A DNA stretch of 64,000 nucleotides from an uncultured Bacilli bacterium. GTDB lineage: Bacteria > Bacillota_I > Bacilli_A > RF39 > UBA660. The translations under genes and the position numbers were made by a program. The DNA lies in assembly GCA_934119955.1 (NCBI GenBank), contig CAKOSZ010000006.1, forward strand, positions 54,626 through 118,625, given 5' to 3'. The notes under the pieces are model-generated. The model ran no database searches. It was given only the letters and a program-made list of their open reading frames with translations, and was not told the DNA's origin. Shown here one piece after another: positions 1-8,905 of the stretch (position 1 is its first letter; the number at the start of each line of letters is the position of its first letter).

Positions 1-141
1 CATTTACTTAATAATGGTTGCAGTGTTACAACAGTTCAAGAATTACTTGGTCACTCATCAATTGGAACAACTGGAATTTATACTCATGTAACATTTGATC
101 ATATTAAAGAAGTTTATTATAAAACTCATCCAAGAAATTAG
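1..141 (+). CDS. Tyrosine recombinase, C-terminal end (partial, XerD-like)
   Basis: The window opens inside this gene; 46 codons and a TAG stop are visible. The translation contains LLGHSSIGTTGIYTHV, the end of the catalytic domain of tyrosine recombinases: the His of LGHSS is the conserved His/Trp site and the Tyr of IYTHV is the nucleophile that forms the 3'-phosphotyrosine bond. The tail ending in THPRN is like XerD/XerC enzymes, which resolve chromosome dimers at dif. A phage-type integrase cannot be excluded because the N-terminal core-binding domain lies outside the window. The stop is 8 nt before the next start, so the two genes may be cotranscribed. Confidence 0.85.
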   Translation, partial: HLLNNGCSVTTVQELLGHSSIGTTGIYTHVTFDHIKEVYYKTHPRN

Positions 142-149
142 GAGGAAAA

Positions 150-1817
150 ATGAAAACATATGATTTTACTAAGATAGAAAAATATACGAATGAAGAACAA
201 TGTAAGTTATTTTTAGACAAAGATTTTTTAGATTTAGTAAATACTGATAATTATAATTTCTATAAAATATTTGTTTATTTAATAAAAAATAACCAAGAAG
301 AATTTGAAAAACTAATATTTAATAATTTAGATTTATTAAAAGTATTTATAAAAGGTGAAAGTTTAAACTATTATAAAATTTCTTTTTCTTTTGACTTTTT
401 ACTTAATTTAGTTAAATGTTTAGAAAAAAATAATTTAGAATACGATGAATTATATCTTTTAATCTACTATAATATTAAAGATAGTACTTTACAAACTAAG
501 TTTTTAAGTAGTGATGTTCCTAACTCTTTAAAAAGGAAACTATTAAGAATGTTTAAAAAAGAAGTAGTAGATTCTTATATAGAAAAAGAAAATATCTATT
601 TAACTGATAAAGAAATATATACTTTTTTAACAACAGGAATAAATGTTCCAACTAGATATTATCAAAATAAAAGATTCTTTTTAGATCAAATAATGGATCC
701 TAATATAACTTTAATGAATGAAAAAATTAATACTATTAATGGATACCAAACAAATAACTTTTTTAATGAACTTAAATATGAAATGTTTGATAAAATTATA
801 TTAAGTTATAAAGATTCTAAGTTTAATATAAATTCAAGTTTAGAAAATGCTTTTATTACTAAATACAAAGAATATTATAAAGGCAATAATATAGATAAAA
901 AGTTATTAATAAATATAATAATAGATAATTTATTTGAAGATAATTTAAGAAATGTTTGTTTAAATATTAAAGAATTATTTTCTTATAATGAAAAAGTATT
1001 AAAAATAGAAAATAGTCATCTTGATTTTTATGAAAAAATAATAAATATAAATGAACTTAGTATTGAAGAAATAATAGAATTTTACAAGAAATATAAAAAA
1101 TATCCTGTTAAAGAAATGTTTTATGATGATTTAAGAAAATTAAAAGATATAGCATATAAAAATATTTTAGATTCTTGTTTTAGATTAGAAGATAATAATA
1201 ATTTATTAAATGAAGAATTAAGTAAAAAATATAATACTAATATATATGAATTAAAAGGAGAACCTTTTACTTGCTTAATAAGTTGTTTAAATAGAGAACA
1301 ACAAGATTTACATGAGTTTAAGAGAAATTGTTATAGTTTAATAGATCAAAATAATTTAAATGTATTTATAGATGGAGTTTTAGTATATGGGTATACTGAT
1401 GTTTTACCTGATCATATAATGCATGTATTTGAACAAGATGCATATAGTTTATCATTTGTTGGATCAACTGATTTTGTTAATCGAATAAGAGATAAAGATT
1501 TTATTTTAAATAGTCATACTGCTAATGAAATTCAAATATTAAATGATTTATATGATAGTAAAACTAGAACATATAAAAGAATTAAACCAGCATATTTAAT
1601 TTGCTTTGATAATATAGATGAAAAAACTTTAAAGGCAAGTAGAGAAAGAAATAATTTACCAATTGTTCTTATTAATAAAAAAATGTATAAAGTAAATGAA
1701 AGAAAAGAGTATGTAAATCAGAAAAAAGATGATATGTATTATACTGGGGATACCATTAAATATAGATCGGCTAATTATTCAATTAGTGAAGATAGTTTTG
1801 ATAATAAAAAAATATAA
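150..1817 (+). CDS. Unknown 555-aa cytoplasmic protein with a distinct C-terminal module
   Basis: I do not recognise this family. The start has an ideal AGGAGG site 4 nt upstream. There is no signal peptide or membrane segment; residues 1-370 are Lys/Asn/Ile-rich and probably helical. The C-terminal third (about 375-535) is less biased and looks like a folded domain, with LISCLNREQQDLHEFKRN, then NSHTANEIQILND, then KPAYLICFDNID followed by ASRERNNLPIVLINK. That pattern (an NEI segment, a strand with FDN, then a helix-strand PIVLI) looks like a nucleotide- or substrate-binding alpha/beta fold, but this is an impression only. It follows the recombinase fragment by 8 nt and is followed by the leader of the next surface-protein gene. 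Confidence 0.6.
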   Translation: MKTYDFTKIEKYTNEEQCKLFLDKDFLDLVNTDNYNFYKIFVYLIKNNQEEFEKLIFNNLDLLKVFIKGESLNYYKISFSFDFLLNLVKCLEKNNLEYDELYLLIYYNIKDSTLQTKFLSSDVPNSLKRKLLRMFKKEVVDSYIEKENIYLTDKEIYTFLTTGINVPTRYYQNKRFFLDQIMDPNITLMNEKINTINGYQTNNFFNELKYEMFDKIILSYKDSKFNINSSLENAFITKYKEYYKGNNIDKKLLINIIIDNLFEDNLRNVCLNIKELFSYNEKVLKIENSHLDFYEKIININELSIEEIIEFYKKYKKYPVKEMFYDDLRKLKDIAYKNILDSCFRLEDNNNLLNEELSKKYNTNIYELKGEPFTCLISCLNREQQDLHEFKRNCYSLIDQNNLNVFIDGVLVYGYTDVLPDHIMHVFEQDAYSLSFVGSTDFVNRIRDKDFILNSHTANEIQILNDLYDSKTRTYKRIKPAYLICFDNIDEKTLKASRERNNLPIVLINKKMYKVNERKEYVNQKKDDMYYTGDTIKYRSANYSISEDSFDNKKI

Positions 1818-1829
1818 AGAGCAAACTAC

Positions 1830-1858
1830 TTGCTTAATTATAAAAAATCATTTATAAT
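1830..1858 (+). promoter_or_regulatory. SigmaA-type promoter for the leader of the BIG2 surface-protein gene
   Basis: TTGCTT at 1830-1835 and TATAAT at 1853-1858 are separated by exactly 17 bp. Transcription would start near 1865, giving a leader of about 195 nt before the start at 2060. Confidence 0.5.
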
Positions 1859-1896
1859 GGATTTAGAATAATTAAGATAGTAGGGAGTGGTGTTGT

Positions 1897-1980
1897 ATGG
1901 TAATATTTGGACACGAAAATAATTTATTATATGTTAATGATTTTTTGTGTAGAATAATTTATTATATAATTGACAGTTAA
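1897..1980 (+). CDS. Possible 27-aa leader peptide
   Basis: ATG at 1897 is preceded by GGGAG and opens a 27-codon frame ending in TAA at 1978-1980, only 2 nt before a terminator-like hairpin. The peptide MVIFGHENNLLYVNDFLC (first 18 residues) matches nothing I know and has no run of one amino acid as in classical attenuation peptides. Coding status is uncertain; it is listed because of its position between a promoter and a hairpin. Confidence 0.25.
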   Translation: MVIFGHENNLLYVNDFLCRIIYYIIDS

Positions 1981-1982
1981 TG

Positions 1983-2027
1983 CTTAAAAAGTAGTATAGG
2001 AATATACTAAGTTTTTAAGTGTTTTTT
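1983..2027 (+). terminator. Terminator-like hairpin in the leader of the BIG2 surface-protein gene
   Basis: CTTAAAAA (1983-1990) pairs with TTTTTAAG (2012-2019), and TAGTATA (1992-1998) pairs with TATACTA (2003-2009) around a GGAA tetraloop; a run of six T follows at 2022-2027. It stands 33 nt upstream of the surface-protein start, so it may work as an attenuator. An alternative reading is a second promoter here: TTGACA at 1970-1975 with TAGTAT at 1992-1997. Confidence 0.5.
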
Positions 2028-2059
2028 GTAGTTAAATAAGGATAGGAGAAAAAATAAAA

Positions 2060-5000
2060 ATGAATAATAATAATATGTATGACGAATACAATAATCAAAC
2101 AAATAACATGAATAATAGCCAAACATATATTAATTCAAATAACACTATGAATAATAATCCAACATATGTTAATCCAAATAATAACATGACAAATAGTAAT
2201 CAATTTATAAATCCAAATAATGGTAATCCAACATATGTTAATCCAAACATTAATATGGCAAATAATAATACAAATGGTAATCAATATATTAATCCAAATA
2301 ATATGAATGGTAATCAATATGTAAATCCAAATTATAATATGGATAGTTCTATATATGTTAATCCAAATGATTTAAACAATAAGAAGAAAAAAAATCCTCT
2401 TAAAATTGTAACAACAGTAACAGGAATTTTAATAGTATTATTTTTGGCTGGTTTTGGATTAGTTTATACAGGTGTAATTAAAATTAATTATGTTTCCCCA
2501 AAATCAATGTTATTAAATGTAGGAAATGTGGCTTTAAAAAAGGGAAGAGAATACCAATTAGAGTATCAAGTATATCCAGAAAATACAAGTGTAAAAAATG
2601 TTTACTTTGAAAGTAGTGATCCAAGTGTTATGGAAGTAAATGAAGTAACGGGATATGTAACTGCTAAAAAGAATGGATCTGCTTATGTAGTAGTAAAAAC
2701 TAAGGACAACGATCAAGTAGTTGATACTACATTAGTAACTGTTACTAATGATTTAGTACCTGCTGAGAAACTAATTTTAAGTAGTGAAAAATTAGTATTT
2801 GATTTATCAAACACAACCTCAAAGTTATTAAAAGTATCAACAGAACCATCAAATGCAACTGATAAAAAATTTGATTTCTTCTCAGGTGATGAAAATGTTG
2901 CAATAGTTGATGAAAAAGGATATGTAACACCAGTTGGGTTTGGTAGAACAAAAATTAATGTTACAACCAAAGATGGAAGTGTTAAAACCACTTGTGATGT
3001 AGTTGTAACAGATAGTAAAAATAAAAAAGTATATTTTACAGGAATTGATAATAAAAAAATAATTTATCCTTATGCAATAGAATTAGAAACAGATTATATA
3101 AAACTAAAACCTGAAACAACTAGAAAAGTAGGATTTACTTTACTTCCACCTGATGTAACAGAAGATGTTGTATCATGGATATCAGCAGACTCTAAAATAG
3201 CAACTGTAAAAGATGGAGTTGTTAGAGGAGAAGGACTTGGTATCACAACAGTAACAGCAATAACTGTAAATGATTTAGTTGCTAAACTAACTGTTGAAAT
3301 AACAAATGAAGATGTAGAAATTACTGAGTTAGAAACAAGAGAAGAAGTAATAGTTTTAGATAAAGGTGAAAGAAAAAATTTAAATATTAAATATGATGCC
3401 ACGGCAACTAGCAATGAATTAACTTATAAATCAAATGATGAAAAAGTAGCAATTGTATCAAGTGAAGGTGAAGTAAAAGCAGTTGGGGTAGGAGAAACTA
3501 AAATAATTATTTCTACCAAAAATGGTCTATCAACAGAAGTAATAGTTAAAGTAAACTCAGGACCAGAAGATACTGTTCCAGTAATAGATAATAACCAAAT
3601 AAAAATTGATAGTGGCTCAACCTTAGAATTACCAACAACTAATTCAAGCGGAGAAGAAGTAAATGCAATTTATAAATCTTCTAATAGTGATATATTAGAT
3701 GTTGATAGTAAAACAGGTGTAATTGCTGGGGGAACAAGTGGAGAAACAGTTGTAACATTAGAAACATCAGATGGAGTAAATATTCCAGTAACAGTAAAAG
3801 TTGAAGAAGTTCCAATAGCAAAAATTGATATTAAATATAATAAAAATGTTGTCTTAGGAGAAAAATTAAATCTAGAATATAATATTTATCCAATAAATGC
3901 AACTAATAAAAATATTACTTGGAAAAGTAGTAATGAAAATATAGCAACAGTTTCTCAAACAGGAGAAGTTACCTCAAAAGCACTTGGTAGTGTTGAAATT
4001 ACAGCCACAAGTGTTGCTAATAATGAAATATATAGAACAATAGTTATTAATGTTGTAAAAGAAAATAGTAGTAGTTTAGAAACTGAAATAGAAGTAATAA
4101 ATGAAATAACAGAAAATGATATAAATAATATAGTAGAAGTAATTAATACTTATGTTACTTTTGATAAAGTAAATGTTGCTAAAATTAATTCTACTCTTGA
4201 AGAAAAAGGATTATTATCAAAATTTAAAAAATTTGTTTTATCATATAATAATAAAAAAGGACAAGAAATTAAAATTGATTCAAGTAATGGAAAAGATGAA
4301 AATTTAAAAATACCAGAAGATGCTAATAATATAAATGTTACTTTATATGATTCAAATGAAAAAGAAATAAAAAATATTAAAATGGAAGTACTTCCTTATA
4401 GAATTGATATTGATAATTATAATAAAACAGTTTCAGCAGATAAAATAAATACATGTGAAAAATTAAATTTGATTTTTATTCCAGCATATTCAACCAATAA
4501 AAAAGTAAAATATGAATCAAGTAATAATAATGTAGCAACAATTTCTGAAAACTCTGAAATTTGCTATAAATCAACAGGTAACGTAGATATAAATGTAATC
4601 AGTGAAACAGATAATGATGTTCAAAGAAAAATAAGTATAGAAGTAACTTCTAATACTAATATTGATTCTCCAAAACGTTCTACTAAAACTGAATATACTG
4701 ATAATGATTCTAAATCAACAAGTAAGATTTGGAAAAGAATATTTAATGTAGTTGGTGAAAAAAGTAATGAATTTATTGGTGATAATATAAGTAAAACTAA
4801 TGAAGTAATCAATGCAGTTAAAGACCAAATAAAAAACTTAAATGTTAATAAAGAAGTAGTACCAACTGCAATAAGAATTATAGAAACTAAAAAAGGTGTT
4901 GAAGAAAATTCAGAATGTTTTAAGATAAGTTATCTTGTATTACCTACAAATGCTACAAACAAAGATGTTGAATTAAAATCAAATAACTCATCAGTTGCAA

Positions 5001-7390
5001 CTATTAAAAATGGTAGTGTTTGCCCACAAAAAGAAGGTAGTGCTGAAATAACTATTACAAGTAAAGCAGATCAATCAATTAAAGCAACAACTTCAATAAC
5101 TGTTAAAAAGAAAAAAGTAGATACAGAAGAAGTAGTAACAACTGAAAACAATATAGAACAAACAGATGAAAAAGTCATTAATGAAGCATTGGAAAAAATA
5201 GCGAAAAAAGTATCTCCAACAGTATCAAAGGCAAGTGAATTAGGACAAGAATTTATAGATGGATTATTAAAACTTGGATATAATGCTAGTAAGATAAAAT
5301 TTACTTTTACAGATGAAAATGGTAAAGAACAGCAATATGATTCTAGTAAAGATAAAGATACTAAATTATCAGAAAAAGGTACTACACTTAAAGATATTGA
5401 AATCGATTGGGACTTTAATTACTATCTCTACGATGGTGGAGATGATAAAACTTCATTAAATACAGGCGATAATACTATTAAGGCATCTACGTTTGTAAAA
5501 TCTAATAATATAGTTTATAACAAATATGGTTTAGATGATGAATTTTATAGTGGTGAAGCTTATGAAAATATTAAAGATTTTTCAAATCCTGGTATTAATG
5601 AATTAATTAAAAATCTTCAAGAAACTACTGATTATGATTTCGAAAAATCTATTCATGATGGTGGATATCAATATAAAGAAATCAAACAAGATTTTATTTA
5701 CGGGAAAACGTATTCTTGCGAAGGTTCAACAATAACTATTGATGAAGTTGGAAAGTATTATGAATATTATTGCCATAATAGTTTTTATGATTGGAAGAGT
5801 GGCACCAAAATGGATGATGAACATAAAATATATCACCATCATATTGTAAAATATTATGGTTATTCTATTGAAGATAAAAACAAATGTGTTCTAAAAGGTG
5901 GAGAATCAATAAAACGTGTTTCACACTCAATAGATAAAAATGGTAGAAGAAATGATTGGTATATAGCGGTATTTTCTGTTGAAGGTTGTAGTAAAAATAA
6001 TCTTGATGTAAGTGGTTCTGATGGTCTTGGTGTAAAAAGAATCGATTTAAAAAATAATAAATTATCAGTATCATTTTATATTGAAACTTGGGAAAAAGAT
6101 ACAGTAAAAGAAATAATATGTATTAATTATAAAAATGATACTTCTAACCGAATGTGTATGAATGTAGATGCGATAGATTCTGATTTGATAACAAAAATTA
6201 ACATTAAACCAGTAGATCGTTCCTTATCTTTAAACGATGATTATGGATTAAAAGTTGGAATTAAATTAAAGAATAAAAAAGGTATGGATTATGAATATAA
6301 TGTGGCTGGTTATGTAGGTTTCAAATCATATAATCCTAACATTTTATCAGTTGATAAAAATGGAAATTTAAAAGTTAAAGAAGAACCTAAAAATGATACT
6401 ATGATAACTATTGAAGCATATTCTTTGGTTGATCCAAGTATAAAGGATACAAAAGTAGTAACAGTAAAAGGGAAAACTTCAAATTATGAAAGTATATCCT
6501 TAGCACCTGGAAATACTGTTGTAAAATCAGGTCAAACTTTGCAATTAAGTGCATATGCCAAAGTAAATGGAAAAAATACTACTATTCCTATAAGTGAATT
6601 AGAATTAAAATCAAATAATAAAAATTTAGAAGTTGGTAATGATGGTAAAGTTAAGGTTGGTAATGTAAGCAAGGGTTTTGAAGGTGTTATAACAGCAACA
6701 TTAAAATCAAATCCATCTTTAACAGCAAGTTCAAAGATAAAAGTAATAGTACCTCAAAAAGAATATACTGATATAAGATTAGTAAAAAATTCAGTAACCT
6801 TAAAAAGATTGGATAGTTACAATTTAGACGTACAAGTAAAAGAAGGCAATAATTGGGTTTCATCTAGTGATATGAATAAATATATTTCATATATTTCAAG
6901 TTATTCAGGCAATGCTAAGGTTAAAGATGGAAAGGTAACAATTGTTGCTCCTGATAGCGAAAAAGATCTTACTGTTACAATAACTGCAGAATTAAATTCA
7001 AATGGTAAAACTGCTAAATTAACAATAACTATACCTGCTAATAAAAGTGCTAACAATTATACTTATACTTGTTATAAATATAAGGCATTATTAAGTACTA
7101 GTAAAAGTTGTGCTAAACATTATGTATTGGTAAATAATAAATGTTATTTAAAAGTAGATAATAGACTTTGTGAAACAAGTAAGAAAAGTTATATTAAGAA
7201 GTCTGGTAATAAATGTTACAACCAAAATAATAGCAAAACTGTTATTATAACCTCAAATTATAAAAATTACTATACTTATTCAGCAAGTGCTACTGAGGCA
7301 GCAAAAGGAACAAGTAGATCTACTTTAAAATGTAAGGTTTCATGTAATAAATTAAATAGCAACAATGTAAGTAGTAATTGTAAAAAGTAA
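2060..7390 (+). CDS. Large membrane-anchored surface protein with Ig-like (BIG2) domains
   Basis: 1776 aa. Residues 1-105 are an Asn-rich low-complexity region with repeated NPN and YVNPN units. A Lys cluster and one membrane segment follow at about 112-137 (IVTTVTGILIVLFLAGFGL), with no signal-peptidase site, so the Asn-rich tail is probably cytoplasmic and the rest outside (type II topology). The exterior carries many BIG2-like beta-sandwich repeats, recognisable by the pattern W/F-x-SS-x-x-x-x-V-A-T/V followed by G-x-V-x-A/G-x-G, for example around residues 150-320 and 580-680. The middle (about 900-1500) is less repetitive. The last 110 residues are Cys-rich (about ten Cys) and may form a disulfide-stabilised knob. 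No LPXTG-type sorting signal is present. A role in adhesion or envelope structure is inferred from the domains. Start chosen from GGAGA 9 nt upstream. Confidence 0.8.
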   Translation: MNNNNMYDEYNNQTNNMNNSQTYINSNNTMNNNPTYVNPNNNMTNSNQFINPNNGNPTYVNPNINMANNNTNGNQYINPNNMNGNQYVNPNYNMDSSIYVNPNDLNNKKKKNPLKIVTTVTGILIVLFLAGFGLVYTGVIKINYVSPKSMLLNVGNVALKKGREYQLEYQVYPENTSVKNVYFESSDPSVMEVNEVTGYVTAKKNGSAYVVVKTKDNDQVVDTTLVTVTNDLVPAEKLILSSEKLVFDLSNTTSKLLKVSTEPSNATDKKFDFFSGDENVAIVDEKGYVTPVGFGRTKINVTTKDGSVKTTCDVVVTDSKNKKVYFTGIDNKKIIYPYAIELETDYIKLKPETTRKVGFTLLPPDVTEDVVSWISADSKIATVKDGVVRGEGLGITTVTAITVNDLVAKLTVEITNEDVEITELETREEVIVLDKGERKNLNIKYDATATSNELTYKSNDEKVAIVSSEGEVKAVGVGETKIIISTKNGLSTEVIVKVNSGPEDTVPVIDNNQIKIDSGSTLELPTTNSSGEEVNAIYKSSNSDILDVDSKTGVIAGGTSGETVVTLETSDGVNIPVTVKVEEVPIAKIDIKYNKNVVLGEKLNLEYNIYPINATNKNITWKSSNENIATVSQTGEVTSKALGSVEITATSVANNEIYRTIVINVVKENSSSLETEIEVINEITENDINNIVEVINTYVTFDKVNVAKINSTLEEKGLLSKFKKFVLSYNNKKGQEIKIDSSNGKDENLKIPEDANNINVTLYDSNEKEIKNIKMEVLPYRIDIDNYNKTVSADKINTCEKLNLIFIPAYSTNKKVKYESSNNNVATISENSEICYKSTGNVDINVISETDNDVQRKISIEVTSNTNIDSPKRSTKTEYTDNDSKSTSKIWKRIFNVVGEKSNEFIGDNISKTNEVINAVKDQIKNLNVNKEVVPTAIRIIETKKGVEENSECFKISYLVLPTNATNKDVELKSNNSSVATIKNGSVCPQKEGSAEITITSKADQSIKATTSITVKKKKVDTEEVVTTENNIEQTDEKVINEALEKIAKKVSPTVSKASELGQEFIDGLLKLGYNASKIKFTFTDENGKEQQYDSSKDKDTKLSEKGTTLKDIEIDWDFNYYLYDGGDDKTSLNTGDNTIKASTFVKSNNIVYNKYGLDDEFYSGEAYENIKDFSNPGINELIKNLQETTDYDFEKSIHDGGYQYKEIKQDFIYGKTYSCEGSTITIDEVGKYYEYYCHNSFYDWKSGTKMDDEHKIYHHHIVKYYGYSIEDKNKCVLKGGESIKRVSHSIDKNGRRNDWYIAVFSVEGCSKNNLDVSGSDGLGVKRIDLKNNKLSVSFYIETWEKDTVKEIICINYKNDTSNRMCMNVDAIDSDLITKINIKPVDRSLSLNDDYGLKVGIKLKNKKGMDYEYNVAGYVGFKSYNPNILSVDKNGNLKVKEEPKNDTMITIEAYSLVDPSIKDTKVVTVKGKTSNYESISLAPGNTVVKSGQTLQLSAYAKVNGKNTTIPISELELKSNNKNLEVGNDGKVKVGNVSKGFEGVITATLKSNPSLTASSKIKVIVPQKEYTDIRLVKNSVTLKRLDSYNLDVQVKEGNNWVSSSDMNKYISYISSYSGNAKVKDGKVTIVAPDSEKDLTVTITAELNSNGKTAKLTITIPANKSANNYTYTCYKYKALLSTSKSCAKHYVLVNNKCYLKVDNRLCETSKKSYIKKSGNKCYNQNNSKTVIITSNYKNYYTYSASATEAAKGTSRSTLKCKVSCNKLNSNNVSSNCKK
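2063..2370 (+). repeat. Asn-codon-rich repeats inside the BIG2 protein gene
   Basis: The 5' end of the gene contains many imperfect copies of a unit built on AATCCAAATAATAAC and ATGTTAATCCAAA. They encode Asn-Pro-Asn repeats. Such DNA is prone to slippage, so copy number may vary between strains. Confidence 0.6.
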
Positions 7391-7402
7391 TTGTAAATAA
7401 TA

Positions 7403-7452
7403 AAAAGAAGAATTAAACTTCCTTAATGGGGATAGATTTTAATTCTTCTTTT
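7403..7452. terminator. Bidirectional terminator between the BIG2 protein gene and tmcAL
   Basis: AAAAGAAGAATTAAA (7403-7417) is perfectly complementary to 7438-7452, giving a 15-bp stem with a 20-nt loop and A/T runs on both sides. It serves the two converging genes and overlaps the last codons of the minus-strand gene. Confidence 0.7.
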
Positions 7453-8555
7453 ATTAAATCTTCTCTGTCTATAATAGTTAAATATAGAATAGTTACTTTA
7501 AGTTCAAATTTTAAAACGAAATCATCTATATCTTTATAATTAGTAATAAGTGGTATATCTAAATCATTTTTTATAGTTTTTAAATATAGTCTTCCTTTTT
7601 GATTAAATCCAAGTATTCTAATGTAATTTAAGTCTTGTTTACTATCTTTTTTTTCAAAGTTAAATAAGATATGTAAAAACATTCTATTTAATTTATTATA
7701 AGTAAATCGTTTAGTTTTAATATTATCTATTAATTCTTTTAAAGTATTACTTTTTAAAATAACTTTTTTAATTCTTGTATCAATTCCTTCAACTACATCT
7801 AAATATTTATCTAAGTCATTTATTTCATTTATTAATTTATATTTTAAAATACTAAAATATTTTTCTTGATAATTTTTTTTGATAGTTAAATATTGTTTAG
7901 TAATATCTGGTATAGTTTTATCAATATCTTTATTATTTAAATAATATTCTCGTATACTAGTAGCACTTGAAATATCATTTGTTATTTCTTTTGCAAGATA
8001 ATTATTGGTTCTTTTGATGGTTAATGGTTTAATTTTATAATCATTTAAAAATATGGTTTTAATATAAGAAATTCCTAGTAAATCATTTGAATTGTTGATA
8101 TTTACATTAGTTAAATTATATAATGCTTTCATACAACTAGCAGGGTAGTTATTACCTAAATCTAAATATTTTTTAACTAATTTATCATAGTCTTTGTTAT
8201 AAAGCATAGCACTTACTAAATTTTTTAAAGTATCAACATCATCTGTTTCTGATCCAAAGATTAAATAATCCATTTTTAGTTTTTCTAACATACTAACAGC
8301 ATAATAAGCGAATAAATCAGCCGATCTTACTGTAAATATAAAAGGAAGTTCAACAACTAAATCAACTTTATATTTTAAAACAATTCTTGTTTTATCCCAC
8401 TTAGTAAGATAAGAAAATTCTCCTCTTTCTGTAAAACTTGCACTTAAAACTAAGGTAATAAAACTATCAGGAAACATTTCTTTTATTTTTTCTAAATGAT
8501 AGATATGTCCATTATGAAAAGGATTATATTCACAAATAATACCAATTTTATCCAT
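7413..8555 (-). CDS. tmcAL: tRNA(Met) cytidine acetate ligase TmcAL
   Basis: 380 aa, close to the usual family length. The N-terminus has the nucleotidyltransferase signature GIICEYNPFHNGHIYHL (HxGH-type, here HNGH), and the middle has ISSATSIREY. In Bacillus subtilis TmcAL (formerly YlbM) uses acetate and ATP to make N4-acetylcytidine at the wobble base of elongator tRNA(Met), via an acetyl-AMP intermediate. The region after residue 230 is helical, as in the family. It is a single-gene unit with its own promoter and converges on the upstream surface-protein gene, sharing a terminator. Confidence 0.9.
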   Translation of the reverse strand: MDKIGIICEYNPFHNGHIYHLEKIKEMFPDSFITLVLSASFTERGEFSYLTKWDKTRIVLKYKVDLVVELPFIFTVRSADLFAYYAVSMLEKLKMDYLIFGSETDDVDTLKNLVSAMLYNKDYDKLVKKYLDLGNNYPASCMKALYNLTNVNINNSNDLLGISYIKTIFLNDYKIKPLTIKRTNNYLAKEITNDISSATSIREYYLNNKDIDKTIPDITKQYLTIKKNYQEKYFSILKYKLINEINDLDKYLDVVEGIDTRIKKVILKSNTLKELIDNIKTKRFTYNKLNRMFLHILFNFEKKDSKQDLNYIRILGFNQKGRLYLKTIKNDLDIPLITNYKDIDDFVLKFELKVTILYLTIIDREDLIKEELKSIPIKEV

Positions 8556-8570
8556 AAAATCACCAATTTA

Positions 8571-8599
8571 ATTATACAATAAATTAATTATTTATTCAA
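8571..8599 (-). promoter_or_regulatory. SigmaA-type promoter of tmcAL
   Basis: On the minus strand TTGAAT (8594-8599) and TATAAT (8571-8576) are 17 bp apart. The likely transcription start is a few bases before the tmcAL start codon at 8555, so the leader is very short. Confidence 0.6.
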
Positions 8600-8662
8600 A
8601 TTTTACTAATACTTAATTATTTAATATTATTATAACTTTTTACAAATTTAAACAAAAAATAC

Positions 8663-8691
8663 TTGTAAAACCTTGTATTCTTTGCTATAAT
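8663..8691 (+). promoter_or_regulatory. SigmaA-type promoter of rpmG-efp
   Basis: TTGTAA (8663-8668) and TATAAT (8686-8691) with a 17-bp spacer; it is followed by an AAGGAAACGGAGGG ribosome-binding region before rpmG. Confidence 0.65.
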
Positions 8692-8723
8692 ACAAAGAGT
8701 TAAAGGAAACGGAGGGATTAGAA

Positions 8724-8888
8724 ATGGCAAAACTAGGAAATAGACAAAGAAAAACCTTAGTATGTACAGAGTGTAATGAAGAAAATTATCGTACAGAAAA
8801 AAATGTTAAAAATACAACCGATCGTTTAGAATTAAAAAAATATTGTAGTAGATGTCAAAAACATACTGTTCACAAAGAAAAAAAATAA
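8724..8888 (+). CDS. rpmG: 50S ribosomal protein L33
   Basis: 54 aa, starting MAKLGNRQRKTLVCTEC. Two Cys pairs, CTEC and CSRC, form the zinc ribbon of the C+ form of L33 found in many Firmicutes. Such genomes often also carry a Cys-free copy used when zinc is scarce. The start follows a GGAGGG site by 8 nt. It is the first gene of a unit with efp, whose start is 17 nt after the L33 stop, so both translation factors are probably cotranscribed. Confidence 0.93.
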   Translation: MAKLGNRQRKTLVCTECNEENYRTEKNVKNTTDRLELKKYCSRCQKHTVHKEKK

Positions 8889-8905
8889 TAAGATAGGAAA
8901 GAATT

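Noticed and set aside
1..141. Integrative element starting at the recombinase fragment
   Set aside because: The tail resembles XerD, and I saw no att-like direct repeats or other element genes in the following 10 kb.
2135..2317. Minus-strand frame of 60 codons opposite the Asn-rich repeats
   Set aside because: It is the antisense reading of the repeat DNA (Ile/Thr/Trp repeats), without a ribosome site.
2713..3414. Several minus-strand frames of 68-106 codons inside the BIG2 gene
   Set aside because: Opposite-strand shadows of a long, clearly coding gene; composition is unlike neighbouring proteins and no ribosome sites are present.
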